NCBI GenBank assembly: GCA_035949375.1
Contig: DASZIG010000081.1
Coordinates: forward strand, 23,803-87,802
DNA: 64,000 nucleotides
Direction: 5' to 3'
DNA from: Gp13-AA77 sp035949375
GTDB lineage: Bacteria; Acidobacteriota; Terriglobia; UBA7540
Within the stretch, counting starts at the first letter, position 1. Each line of letters opens with the position of its first letter. Positions 54,893 through 63,801 of the stretch are shown here, piece after piece. A program made the translations under genes and the position numbers. The notes beneath the pieces were generated by a model. It did no database searches, was not told the origin of the DNA, and saw only the letters and a program-made list of their open reading frames with translations.

Positions 54893-55872
54893 CGGCAGGC
54901 TTCCGAACGCATGCCTGGCCCCGGGCGAAAAGGCAGATGTCGGCAAACCAAGGAAGTGGTTCGTTCCAGAAGCTGCCTCAACATGAGCACCAGGCAACTC
55001 GCACGTCCGATGGCAGGGCCACCCGAAGCCCTCCACATCGACAAGAGGATTCTGAGGCGTTCGCGATGACTTACTCGAATTCTAACTTGCCCGCAGGCGA
55101 GCCGTCGATCGGCCTTCGCTTCCAGATATCCCGACCGAACGTCTTTCAGCAGGCACTTAATCAATGAAAGGGATATGTGGTGCTGAACCCTCGCATCAGG
55201 GACAAACACTGGTAGTTCCCCCCTCTGCATAAGATCAGCCAGGAGAAGAGTGTCTTCGCCCCTGCGAACAAAAGGATCGAACAGGTCTGGCACTCCTTCT
55301 GCTTTCTCGCGCCTCAAAGCGAACCCGGCGGTGTTCAAATACCTGATGCGGCCGCCTGACTGAGCCATGTGCTTTTGAAGCAGGGTAAGGCGCAGTTGCT
55401 CTGCTCGGCCGACTGTTCTTGAGCAATCTCCAACCAAGCGAAGCTGAAAGTAATCGCCTTCGCGCGATGTCACGATTGCGGAACGCAGAACGAAAAGGCA
55501 GTCACTCTCCAGCCGGCAATCGGAATCCACGAACAGCACCGCCGAGCCTCGCGAAACGCGCAGTCCCCGATTTCTGGCGGAGGACACCCCATAGTGCGTT
55601 TGTCTTAGGATGGTCAGAGGGTAGCGGAGCGCCCAGCGGCGGATGAATTCGGGCGCGGCCTCACGACTGCCGTCGTCCACCACGATGACCTCGAAACTGG
55701 GGGCGTCCCGCTGTTGCAACAGCGAGAATAAGCATCCATCAAGCGGCCGCCAGTCGTTGTAAGCGGGAACGACCACGCTGAAGAACGGTCCGGCCTCCGA
55801 TGCGGTGTGGTCCGGTGAGACCATCACTGCAGAACGCGCAATCGGACCTTCGACGTTTCCTGTTGTTTTCAC
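54889..55872 (-). CDS. Family 2 glycosyltransferase
   Basis: A 327-residue GT-A enzyme with FSVVVPAYNDW near the N-terminus, VVDDGSRE and the metal-binding DxD-like FVDSDCR near residue 115, and a later FVRRGEDTLLL. It should transfer an activated sugar to a polysaccharide, lipid or protein acceptor. It begins 7 bp after the aspartokinase gene and overlaps the heme-motif gene by 4 bp, so it is in one operon. The neighbourhood of exosortase and Wzz suggests a surface glycan role. Confidence 0.87.
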   Translation of the reverse strand: MKTTGNVEGPIARSAVMVSPDHTASEAGPFFSVVVPAYNDWRPLDGCLFSLLQQRDAPSFEVIVVDDGSREAAPEFIRRWALRYPLTILRQTHYGVSSARNRGLRVSRGSAVLFVDSDCRLESDCLFVLRSAIVTSREGDYFQLRLVGDCSRTVGRAEQLRLTLLQKHMAQSGGRIRYLNTAGFALRREKAEGVPDLFDPFVRRGEDTLLLADLMQRGELPVFVPDARVQHHISLSLIKCLLKDVRSGYLEAKADRRLACGQVRIRVSHRERLRILLSMWRASGGPAIGRASCLVLMLRQLLERTTSLVCRHLPFRPGPGMRSEACR

Positions 55873-55879
55873 CGGGTTC

Positions 55880-57481
55880 TCAAGATTCCAAGGCTACTCG
55901 GGAGGCGGGCCAGGGCTTTGCTCCAGATCTGACTCTGAACCTTTCGCCACGGCCCAGCTGGAATTCCGTGTGAATGACACCGAGCGCCTTCTGCATGTCC
56001 CGCCGCGGCACCACGAAAGAGACACTGCAGTTCGAAGACCCCTGCACGGTTGCGATAGCGTTCATACCTTCCCGAACCAGAGCGGCTCGCCCGCGTTCGG
56101 CAACTCGAGAACCGGCGTCTCCGACCGTTCCGACTGCGGTAACGATGGCAACGGCTGGATTCAGGGTGATGCGCTCCGCTCGGCCGTTACTCAGCCCCTT
56201 CGTGACTTCGCAGAGCAGCGCGTCGATCGTGTGCCCTGCGTCCGGCGACCGCGCTACGAAGTTGATCTCGTCCGAGGCAGGGGATTCCCACGCCAGCACT
56301 GCGCCTGCCCGAGCCACGGCCGTCGGGAGTGCGTGGCGCAACATATTCTGCCCTATCAGGGCGCCGGGAGTACCGATCGTAACCAATGCCACATCGCGGA
56401 GAGCGGCTAGTGCCCTAACCCCGGTGCCGGCCGGCGGTCCGTCCGGCGTGATCTTCGTCCCGTCCCGTTCCGGGGCGAAAGTATTGCGGATCCATACAGG
56501 GCTTTCCATGCGGCCCAGGGCGTGCAGCGTCCTCGGATGGAGCACTTTTGCACCGTAGCGCGCCAGCGTGCTCGCCTCATGGTATGAGATTTCGCGAAGC
56601 GTGCGGGCATCACCTACCAGACGTGGATCGGCTGTTAGTAGCCCGTCCACATCGGTCCAGATGACGACATCGTGAGCCTCGAGGGCCGCGGCCAGAATGG
56701 TGGCAGAATAATCCGACCCACCGCGACCGAGCGTCGTCAGCGCCCCTTCTGGACTCGCTGCGATGAAGCCGGTAACAACCGGAATCAGGCCGCGCTCCAA
56801 GAGCGGGCCCAGGCGGGCGAGGCAACGCTCCCGCGTCAGCGTCATGCAGGGCTCCGCAGCTCCGTAACGCGAGTCCGTCACTATGAGTTCCGTCGCATCG
56901 ATGGGTTCGCAGGCTGCGCCGCGTTCGGCGAGTGCAGCCGCCACAAGAGGGGCACAAAGCCGTTCACCGATGCTCGAGATCGAGTCAGACATGTGCGGCG
57001 TCAGCGCCCGCAGGCGGGCCGTGCGCTCGCATAGCCGGGTGCCTTCCCCGATCAGATTCTGCATCTTGTGAGCGAATGCCTTGTCCGCTGCAACAGACCC
57101 AATCAATAAACGAGCCGCGGTCTCGTGCTGGCTGCGCACTTCTCCCAGAATTGTGAGAGCCGGCTTCAGGCGGCCAGCCTGTGCTAGCGCAGCACCTTCG
57201 ATTAACCTGTCCGTGACACCGCACATCGCGGAAACCACAACCACGACGCGACCTTCGCGCGAGTCATTCAGAATGAGATCGGCAACTTGCCCGATGCAGG
57301 AAGCGTCGCCGACCGAGGTCCCTCCGAATTTCATCACTCGAACGCGTTGCCTGAGGTTCGCACGACACAAAACGCTTAAGCGGGGACTTCTTACTCGAGC
57401 GTCGATGGCCCTGTGCAACGAAGGCGCAACTGCACCGCCGTGGCCCGGGACCATGAGGTCGTGAAAGAGAATCCTGTTCAT
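55880..57481 (-). CDS. Aspartate kinase
   Basis: A 533-residue aspartokinase. It has MKFGGTSVGD near residue 50, FTTLGRGGSDYSAT-type motif (here TLGRGGSDYSA) near 250, and C-terminal tandem ACT domains (residues about 360-510). It makes aspartyl-phosphate, the first step towards homoserine, methionine, threonine and lysine. The start is uncertain: ATG 57481 gives a 49-residue extension with no obvious RBS, and ATG 57334 matches the usual N-terminus. It is monofunctional, with no dehydrogenase domain. Its place with the homoserine-using genes suggests precursor supply. Confidence 0.9.
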   Translation of the reverse strand: MNRILFHDLMVPGHGGAVAPSLHRAIDARVRSPRLSVLCRANLRQRVRVMKFGGTSVGDASCIGQVADLILNDSREGRVVVVVSAMCGVTDRLIEGAALAQAGRLKPALTILGEVRSQHETAARLLIGSVAADKAFAHKMQNLIGEGTRLCERTARLRALTPHMSDSISSIGERLCAPLVAAALAERGAACEPIDATELIVTDSRYGAAEPCMTLTRERCLARLGPLLERGLIPVVTGFIAASPEGALTTLGRGGSDYSATILAAALEAHDVVIWTDVDGLLTADPRLVGDARTLREISYHEASTLARYGAKVLHPRTLHALGRMESPVWIRNTFAPERDGTKITPDGPPAGTGVRALAALRDVALVTIGTPGALIGQNMLRHALPTAVARAGAVLAWESPASDEINFVARSPDAGHTIDALLCEVTKGLSNGRAERITLNPAVAIVTAVGTVGDAGSRVAERGRAALVREGMNAIATVQGSSNCSVSFVVPRRDMQKALGVIHTEFQLGRGERFRVRSGAKPWPASRVALES

Positions 57482-57523
57482 CGTCTGAGTGCCCTCGCAA
57501 CGGTGCAGCGCAGCATCTGCCTC

Positions 57524-58807
57524 CTACGGGTTGGGAACGCGAACCCTAAAAGTCGTTTCAATCCAGCCCGGCTGCGCATACCAGGCCCTCTGCTTCTGGT
57601 ATTCGGCGGCGCAAACGCGGACGAGGGACGGCTCTTCCCACGGTACATCGTGATACGCAGACCGCAGAAATGGGCTGTTCGGGTCCCTGATCCACTCCTG
57701 GGGGTACAAAGCGATGGTATCCTTCTCGGTGACCCTGGGAGTTGCAGGCAGAGAACGTCCGGCCACGGCGGCGTAAAGGGCCGCGGCCAGATCACGGCCC
57801 GGTCCAAGAGCCAGATGTCCGACCTGAGTTGCGCGGGGGTTCATTTCGATAAGGTGGGCACTTCCAGTGTCTGCATCAAGCATGAAATCGAAACCGTGCA
57901 TGCCTGAAAGCTCGAGTCGCCTGACCATCTTTTCGGTCGCAGCCGAGATTTCAGCGTCATCGATCAAGCGCACGACTGTAGCCGGCCCAGTCGGATACGC
58001 CTTCCTCAGCACCTTGAAATGAAGGCTCGCCAGCACTGTGCCCTTCCAGCAAACGACCGCGCTCGTTGCTTCGCTCCCGGCCACGAAGGCTTGGCCGTTC
58101 AAAACAGGGCGACGCCGCAGCAGCGTCGGCCAAACCAGTGCGGCGTCGCCATCGATCAGGAACCGCTTGGCCGCCCGTGCCACACGGGGAGGCGCTCCCA
58201 GAATGCGAAAGGCGCGTTCGGCCTCCTCCAGCGTGTGGACTACCCTCACTCCGTATCCACCGAAAGTGCGGTCTGCTTTTAGAACCGTCGGAAAACCGGC
58301 CTGCGCGACCCACTCCCTGAGATCGGATTCGTTACTAATGGCCGCGGTCTTCGGGGCCCGCACGCCTTCCTGCCGCGCCAGTTCCATGAAGTTGGTTCGC
58401 GCAAAGGCGGTAGGGAAGCTTCGTGGCGAGCCGAGAGAACGCTCGATCAGCTCACGAATGAGCCTGGCCTCACTCCGGTCCCCGGCGCGATAGTGCAGCG
58501 CATACAGGTGCTGCGTAGCGAGGTCATCACCCGGAAGAATCAGGTCTGGGTTTGTGGCGCGGATGGCGTCTGTAAACGACGTCAACGGGGCCAAGCCGCG
58601 GTAAGTATGCGTTTCGCACGCCGCGCTGCTCCCTTGGAGCGCATGTCCGCGCGGACAGACAGCTTTGACGGCAAAACCCGCCTGTGCCAGAGCCACCCCT
58701 AAACGAGCGGTGGGGAACCAGCGGCACGTTGTGGCAATCAGGATTGTTGGATTCACGCGGGTATGAGGTTTAATGAATTTCGCGCCGTTCTCTTTGCTTC
58801 GCACCAC
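57524..58807 (-). CDS. ATP-grasp-family ligase
   Basis: A 427-residue protein of the ATP-grasp superfamily, which joins a carboxylate to an amine or thiol through an acyl-phosphate. It has a Rossmann-like pre-ATP domain (LILPGDDLATQHL), the ATP-binding lysine in PTVLKADRTFGGYGV near 172 and the metal-binding HLIEMNPRATQVGH near 330. Its substrates are unknown. The start is uncertain between GTG 58807 and GTG 58756; the latter opens at VNPTILIATT. It follows the NadE-like gene by 75 bp on the same strand. Confidence 0.82.
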   Translation of the reverse strand: MVRSKENGAKFIKPHTRVNPTILIATTCRWFPTARLGVALAQAGFAVKAVCPRGHALQGSSAACETHTYRGLAPLTSFTDAIRATNPDLILPGDDLATQHLYALHYRAGDRSEARLIRELIERSLGSPRSFPTAFARTNFMELARQEGVRAPKTAAISNESDLREWVAQAGFPTVLKADRTFGGYGVRVVHTLEEAERAFRILGAPPRVARAAKRFLIDGDAALVWPTLLRRRPVLNGQAFVAGSEATSAVVCWKGTVLASLHFKVLRKAYPTGPATVVRLIDDAEISAATEKMVRRLELSGMHGFDFMLDADTGSAHLIEMNPRATQVGHLALGPGRDLAAALYAAVAGRSLPATPRVTEKDTIALYPQEWIRDPNSPFLRSAYHDVPWEEPSLVRVCAAEYQKQRAWYAQPGWIETTFRVRVPNP

Positions 58808-58882
58808 CGGCGCCGTGTGTGTGCCATACTCTGCCCTGATTCGCCACGTTTCCCTGGCAGTCAGTTAACACGAAGCGTTAAC

Positions 58883-59878
58883 CTAGTCATCCCAGGTTGC
58901 GCCTCGCCCTTCGCCGGGCTTGCCCGGCGCCCCGAAAATGATGGGCGGAAGATGCAGATATCGGGCCGCGCGACGCCTGGAGTCGATTACAGCGTACGCG
59001 CGGCTCACGGACTCTGTCGGCGAGCCCATGGCAGCGCTCATCCGGGCGGGCGAGATTCCATGGTTGCGGCCGTAAATGTACAGATCCAATTGTTCAAGCG
59101 GCATAGAGAAGTAGAATTCCTCCTGAGACTGCTCCAAGGGATAGGTGTCCGTCGTGGGAGGACGTTGTTGTACTTCGCTGGGCACACCCAGATAACGCGC
59201 CAACTGATACACCTGCGTTTTGTATAAGTGCGCGATTGGCTTAAGATCTGCCGCACCGTCTCCATTTTTGACGAAAAAGCCCTGATCGTACTCCAACAAG
59301 TTTGGTGTGCCTGCTACTGCGTAGTGCAGCCGGTCAGCATGGTAGTATTCCATCATCTTCCGGGTCCGCTGTTTCAGGTTAGTGGCCGCCACGATCCCGA
59401 GATAAGCCTGGAGTGTCAATCGAGCAGTCTTCAGCGTTCCGGTCGGCGATCGGACCACTACTGAAAAGATAGGATAGTGATCCATGCCAATCAGGTTAGG
59501 CAGGACGAGCTTACACTTGTGCGCGTCAGTGTACTCGGGCACCACTCGACGCACGGCCTCGTTCCGGCGGGAATAACAGCCAGCGGCCAGCAAGATAGGG
59601 CCGATATCTTCCATGTGCGACTTGATAGCGAGCCAGTCGCTCACCATTTGACCCAGTCGCAAGCTGTCTTCAGAAGAGTCCGGCTCCGGAGTGAAGAGGC
59701 CGAACACTCGATCCCTCCCGAGCGCCCGCGTCGCCAAGGAGGCTACGACGGTGCTATCGATTCCGCCCGAGAGACCGATAACCACGCCCTTGCGGCGCAA
59801 TTGCTTGAGCACCGCTTCCCTGATGGCAAGACAGATACGTTCCGTTTCGGCTGCTGGGTCGATCGTAAGAGTAGGCAT
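58883..59878 (-). CDS. nadE: NAD+ synthase-like (NadE) N-type ATP-pyrophosphatase
   Basis: A 331-residue NH3-dependent NAD synthase-family enzyme with the PPi loop IGLSGGIDSTV (about 35-45). No glutaminase domain is fused, so ammonia is needed from elsewhere. Later motifs KNGDGAADLKPIAHLYK and RPPTTDTYPLEQSQEE fit the family. It may make NAD. In an operon with two amidotransferases, a ligase and an ACP it could instead amidate another acid. Length is longer than typical short NadE (about 275). Confidence 0.85.
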   Translation of the reverse strand: MPTLTIDPAAETERICLAIREAVLKQLRRKGVVIGLSGGIDSTVVASLATRALGRDRVFGLFTPEPDSSEDSLRLGQMVSDWLAIKSHMEDIGPILLAAGCYSRRNEAVRRVVPEYTDAHKCKLVLPNLIGMDHYPIFSVVVRSPTGTLKTARLTLQAYLGIVAATNLKQRTRKMMEYYHADRLHYAVAGTPNLLEYDQGFFVKNGDGAADLKPIAHLYKTQVYQLARYLGVPSEVQQRPPTTDTYPLEQSQEEFYFSMPLEQLDLYIYGRNHGISPARMSAAMGSPTESVSRAYAVIDSRRRAARYLHLPPIIFGAPGKPGEGRGATWDD

Positions 59879-59906
59879 AGGTTCTGAATTCCGCGGCTCT
59901 GCTCGT

Positions 59907-61460
59907 TCAAGTTAGGCCAATCAGGCGTTTGCTGATTTTTCCGCTTTCCGTCTTGGGCAGGAAGGCCCGAAATTCGACGCATTTCGGCACCATGAACGAC
60001 TCGAGCGTCTCACGACATCGGCCGAGAACCTGGTTGCGGGTGACGCGCGCCCCCTCGGTCAGACTGACTACTGCTTTTATTGCACTGCCCAACACCGGGT
60101 CGGGTACGCCAACGACGGCGGCCTCAAGTACGCCCGGGATTGCACAGATCGCGTCCTCCACCTCGCGCGGACTGACCTTCTCACCGCCGGTTTTGATCAT
60201 TTCATCTCGCCGGCCTACGAAGTAGAGAAACCCTTCTTCGTCCGCGCGAAACAGGTCTCCGGTGTACAACACCCTTTCGCCGGGCAAGGGGCCCGCCTTC
60301 AGTACCCGGTCCGTTTCCTCTGGTAATTCCCAGTAGCCTTTCATCACGTTCGCTCCCCGCACGACTAGTTCCCCAACAATCCCTGGGCCGACGCGATTTC
60401 CGTCGTCATCCACAATGTACACTTCCTCATTCGGCATTGCGCGGCCGACCGACGCCGGGCGGCGGTCAATTTCCTCGGGAGGCAAGTACGACACTCGCTT
60501 GCACTCGGTCAATCCATACATTGAATAAATCGCAACATTGGGAAAACACCGTCGCAGTTCCCTCACGTGGTCCGTTGGCAGCGCCGCCGCCGTGTTCGTG
60601 ATATACCGAAGGGCCGGAACGCAATAGCGTGATAAGTCCGTCCTAAGCATCAAGGCCGCGACGGAAGGGACGATAGGCAAACCCGTGACCCCTTCCCGAA
60701 CCACTTGCTCGAGGATGTGGTGTATGTAACCGAACGACCGCTCCAATATGACTCGGCCACCCACCTTGAACATCATCAGCACCTGATAGAGCCCGTAATC
60801 GAAAGACAGGGGAAGGGCGTTAAGAACGACGTCGTCCGAGGTGTTCTCAAGGTAAGTCGTAATCGACGTGGCCGCCGACAGCAGATTAAGATGGCTCAGC
60901 ATGACGCCCTTCGGTCGCCCAGTCGACCCCGACGTGTAAATCAGGGCCGCCAGATCAAGGTCGATGCACTGCCTCGCCGGTGTCCAGTGAACCCGTTCAT
61001 CGTGCCGGACCGAGTCGAGCAAAACCAATCGCTTACGGAGTCGCGTGCAACTCACCTCGCACGATTGAGCCCCTCCTACACCGAACACGACCTTGATATG
61101 AGGCGTATCTACCGTGTTCGAAGCTAGTTCTTCGAGCTTAGCGTCTTCGGTGACCAAAGCCGTGGCGCGGCAGTCGTTAAGAATGTAAGTCAACTTCGCA
61201 GCCTTGGTCGAGTGATGGACAACCACGAATGCCGCCCCTGCCTTTAGCGCTGCGAATATAGCAAGCACCGTCTCGCAACGGTTTGGCAGACATACCACAA
61301 CGCGATCGCCGCGCACGACGCCGGCTTCAACCATGCAATGTGCCAGCCGATTACTCTGACCGTCAAGCTCGATATAGCTCAGCCGCTCCTCGCCGCAGAC
61401 TAGAGCCACCTTGGCGGGGTACTTAATAGCCGACAACTCGAGAAACGCCTCAACTTGCAT
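59907..61460 (-). CDS. AMP-forming ligase, exosortase-locus type
   Basis: A 517-residue ANL ligase with YTSGSTGRPKG (about 175-185), YSMYGLTECKR near 318, the hinge GDLFRADEEGFLYFVGRRDE and a C-terminal Lys in PKTESGKISKRL. It should adenylate an acid and load it on the ACP encoded just upstream (61450-61725). Proteins of this type are known from exosortase-associated loci. ATG 61460, with CAGGAG 7 bases upstream, overlaps the ACP stop by 11 bp, a sign of translational coupling; TTG 61466 is less likely. Confidence 0.9.
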   Translation of the reverse strand: MQVEAFLELSAIKYPAKVALVCGEERLSYIELDGQSNRLAHCMVEAGVVRGDRVVVCLPNRCETVLAIFAALKAGAAFVVVHHSTKAAKLTYILNDCRATALVTEDAKLEELASNTVDTPHIKVVFGVGGAQSCEVSCTRLRKRLVLLDSVRHDERVHWTPARQCIDLDLAALIYTSGSTGRPKGVMLSHLNLLSAATSITTYLENTSDDVVLNALPLSFDYGLYQVLMMFKVGGRVILERSFGYIHHILEQVVREGVTGLPIVPSVAALMLRTDLSRYCVPALRYITNTAAALPTDHVRELRRCFPNVAIYSMYGLTECKRVSYLPPEEIDRRPASVGRAMPNEEVYIVDDDGNRVGPGIVGELVVRGANVMKGYWELPEETDRVLKAGPLPGERVLYTGDLFRADEEGFLYFVGRRDEMIKTGGEKVSPREVEDAICAIPGVLEAAVVGVPDPVLGSAIKAVVSLTEGARVTRNQVLGRCRETLESFMVPKCVEFRAFLPKTESGKISKRLIGLT

Positions 61461-61725
61461 CCACAATCTCCTGAGCGCTCACTGCACACTTGTGGCGGAT
61501 AAAGTGGCTGAGGTTTCCGATCGAATCAAGGTTAGCCGGAGTCACCTCCCAGTCTTCTACTACGATCCCGTAATGCTCCTCGAGAAACGCGATCAACTCC
61601 AGCACGCCGGTGGAGTCAATCACGCCCTTTTCCAAGAGTGAGTCGCTGTCGGAGAGTTCGCAGGACTCGCCAAAGAGGAAGTTGTCGACAACAAAGCGCC
61701 GCACATCCCGATTAAGCTGTTCCAT
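61450..61725 (-). CDS. Acyl carrier protein
   Basis: A 91-residue carrier protein with the four-helix pattern and the 4'-phosphopantetheine Ser in GVIDSTGVLEL (Ser about 38). ATG 61725 has GGAGG 6-7 bases upstream. It overlaps the end of the amidotransferase gene and the start of the ligase gene, so the three are probably co-regulated. It may take the acyl group from the ligase and offer it to the amidotransferase or acetyltransferase neighbours. It is not a fatty-acid-synthase gene context. Confidence 0.92.
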   Translation of the reverse strand: MEQLNRDVRRFVVDNFLFGESCELSDSDSLLEKGVIDSTGVLELIAFLEEHYGIVVEDWEVTPANLDSIGNLSHFIRHKCAVSAQEIVDAS

Positions 61726-63664
61726 ATATGCCCTCCGGGCTAACATGATGAAGAAACTGATGGGCCAAGAGCTCTGTTGAGAGAATGCCGACGAGCGCCA
61801 TATTGTCCCTTACCCCGGCCGCACGGCCGGCTCTGAACTTATTTACGAGGGCGGTGACTGCCTTGGAATCGAAAATTCCGTCCTCGTCAATGCGACGGGG
61901 TGATACGAGTTCCATGACGTATTCGGACGCCGGTTGTTGAAAGAAGCTCTTGCCGTCAGGGGCCCGATAGGGCTGCTTCGGGCGCTCTATGATTGCGCGC
62001 GGGACGAGGCCTTCGGATGCGCGCTTCAATAGATATTTCGGGCGAAGCGCCTTCAGCTTCAGGGCTGGCGACAGATTCGAAGCGAATTCCACTACGCGGT
62101 GATCCAGGAACGGGTGCCTGGCCTCGACCGAATGCGCCATGGCCATCCGGTCGCCTTGTGAAGAGAGAATATAGCCCGGCAGAAGATAAGCTGTCTCCAG
62201 ATATTGTGCTTGACACAAGTGCGGCCAGCCACCATAGCTGGCGGGGAGTGCGGAACACATCTGCTCGTAGGAATCGTACGACTGTAGCCGCCTACGCAAC
62301 GCAACAGAGAAAAACGTTTTGAGCTGCGCAGTTAGGCGCCAGCGCGGTAGATGCGAAAATAAAGGACTCTGCAAATCCGTCTCCGTAACTCGGAAGAACC
62401 GCTTCAGGTATGCCATAGGCTGCGACTGCAGGCGCTGCATATAGGGATAGATCTTTCTCAATAGCAGAGGTCGGCGCATGGAGCTCAGATTCGCTCCCCA
62501 GTATCGGCGGATCTTGGCTTCCATGAAAATGTCGTAGCCGCCGAATACTTCGTCGGCGCCTTCCCCGGTTAGAACAGCTTTAAATCCTGAGTCGTGAACA
62601 CACTTCGACAGCTGAAACATGGGAGCCGGGGCCGTGCGCAGGATCGGCTGTTCGGCGTGCCACACGACACTGGGAAATGAATCGCAGATCTGCTGGCGGC
62701 TGCAGAGTACGCGTTCATGGTCTGTTTGGAGAAAGTGGCGCGCTTTCTCCTGATAGGGAGTCTCGTCGAATTCGTCGTCTTCAAAGGCAACGGAAAACGT
62801 TCTCAGGCGGCTCTCTTGCGCGCGCAGAATAAGGGCCGTGATCACAGTAGAGTCAAGGCCACCGCTCAGATAAGCGCCGACGGGAACGTCCGCCCGGAGT
62901 CGGATTTTCGTAGCGTCTTGAAGGAGATTCAATAGCTCGTCCGCCTGGGCGCTTTGAGCTTGGCTCGAGTCGCCACATTCCCTGGGTTCATATTTCGGCT
63001 GCCAATACTGAACGATTCTTGTTGTGCCATCCTGAACAATCAGGGTGTGTCCTGGTGGAAGTTGATAAACGCCTTCAAAAGCTGTTCGAGGCGGCAAAGT
63101 CACCCAGAATGTAAATATCTGATCAAGGGCCTGATCGTCGAGTCGAGGATGCGGGCCGATCCCTGAGGCGAACAGTGCCTTGATCTCCGAGGCGAAGAGC
63201 AAATCAGTAGGGGTTTGCGCGTAAAACAGAGGCCTCACACCGACTCGATCACGCGACAAAATCAGTTTCCTTTTCCGACGGTCCCAGATCGCAAATGCCC
63301 ACTGCCCATTCATTTGATGAACGCACTCTTCGCCCTGCTTTTCGTAGAGCCTCAAAATGACTTCAGTATCCGACCGCGTAGCGAAACTCGAGCCGCATTT
63401 CTCGAGGCCGGAACGAAGCTCAACATAGTTGAATATCTCCCCGTTGAACGTGATCCAGACACTGCCGTCCGGAGTGGACATTGGCTGGTGCCCGCCCGCG
63501 ACATCAATGATGCTCAGGCGCGCATGGGCCAGACCGACCTCGTCCTTCGCGTACACTCCGAATCCGTCCGGGCCGCGGTGGGCAAGAGCATTGGCCATCC
63601 TGCGTAGGACAGCAGGGTCTATCGCACCGCCGCGAGATCTCAACACTCCAGCAATTCCACACAT
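61712..63664 (-). CDS. Asparagine-synthetase-family amidotransferase, exosortase-locus type (second copy)
   Basis: A 650-residue AsnB-family enzyme: glutaminase with Cys2 (MCGIAGVL, ALAHRGPDG) and synthetase domain with YLSGGLDSTVI near residue 266 and EGADEVFGGY near 365. It resembles the exosortase-associated amidotransferases. The N-terminal Cys indicates that glutamine is used as ammonia donor. Its start is ATG 63664. It is 14 bp overlapped with the ACP gene at its end. Two copies of this family within 13 kb suggest two amidation steps. Confidence 0.92.
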   Translation of the reverse strand: MCGIAGVLRSRGGAIDPAVLRRMANALAHRGPDGFGVYAKDEVGLAHARLSIIDVAGGHQPMSTPDGSVWITFNGEIFNYVELRSGLEKCGSSFATRSDTEVILRLYEKQGEECVHQMNGQWAFAIWDRRKRKLILSRDRVGVRPLFYAQTPTDLLFASEIKALFASGIGPHPRLDDQALDQIFTFWVTLPPRTAFEGVYQLPPGHTLIVQDGTTRIVQYWQPKYEPRECGDSSQAQSAQADELLNLLQDATKIRLRADVPVGAYLSGGLDSTVITALILRAQESRLRTFSVAFEDDEFDETPYQEKARHFLQTDHERVLCSRQQICDSFPSVVWHAEQPILRTAPAPMFQLSKCVHDSGFKAVLTGEGADEVFGGYDIFMEAKIRRYWGANLSSMRRPLLLRKIYPYMQRLQSQPMAYLKRFFRVTETDLQSPLFSHLPRWRLTAQLKTFFSVALRRRLQSYDSYEQMCSALPASYGGWPHLCQAQYLETAYLLPGYILSSQGDRMAMAHSVEARHPFLDHRVVEFASNLSPALKLKALRPKYLLKRASEGLVPRAIIERPKQPYRAPDGKSFFQQPASEYVMELVSPRRIDEDGIFDSKAVTALVNKFRAGRAAGVRDNMALVGILSTELLAHQFLHHVSPEGIYGTA

Positions 63665-63735
63665 TCGTAGGTCACTTCACGCGGAGATCGTTAGCTATTA
63701 CGTTCAGTGCTGGCGTAATTGTTGTCTCGAGAACT

Positions 63736-63761
63736 GACCAATCCCTGTGGACTGGTTGGTC
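63736..63761. terminator. Hairpin upstream of the second amidotransferase
   Basis: GACCAA and TTGGTC form a 6-bp stem around a 14-base loop in the 137-bp gap between the acetyltransferase stop and the amidotransferase start. No T-run follows, so it may be a terminator remnant or an operator. Confidence 0.3.
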
Positions 63762-63801
63762 AATGACAATTGCGAATGTAAAGACAAGTTCGTCGCTTAG
63801 C

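Noticed and set aside
43575..61460. NRPS assembly line
   Set aside because: There are stand-alone ligases and carriers but no condensation domain or multi-domain module.
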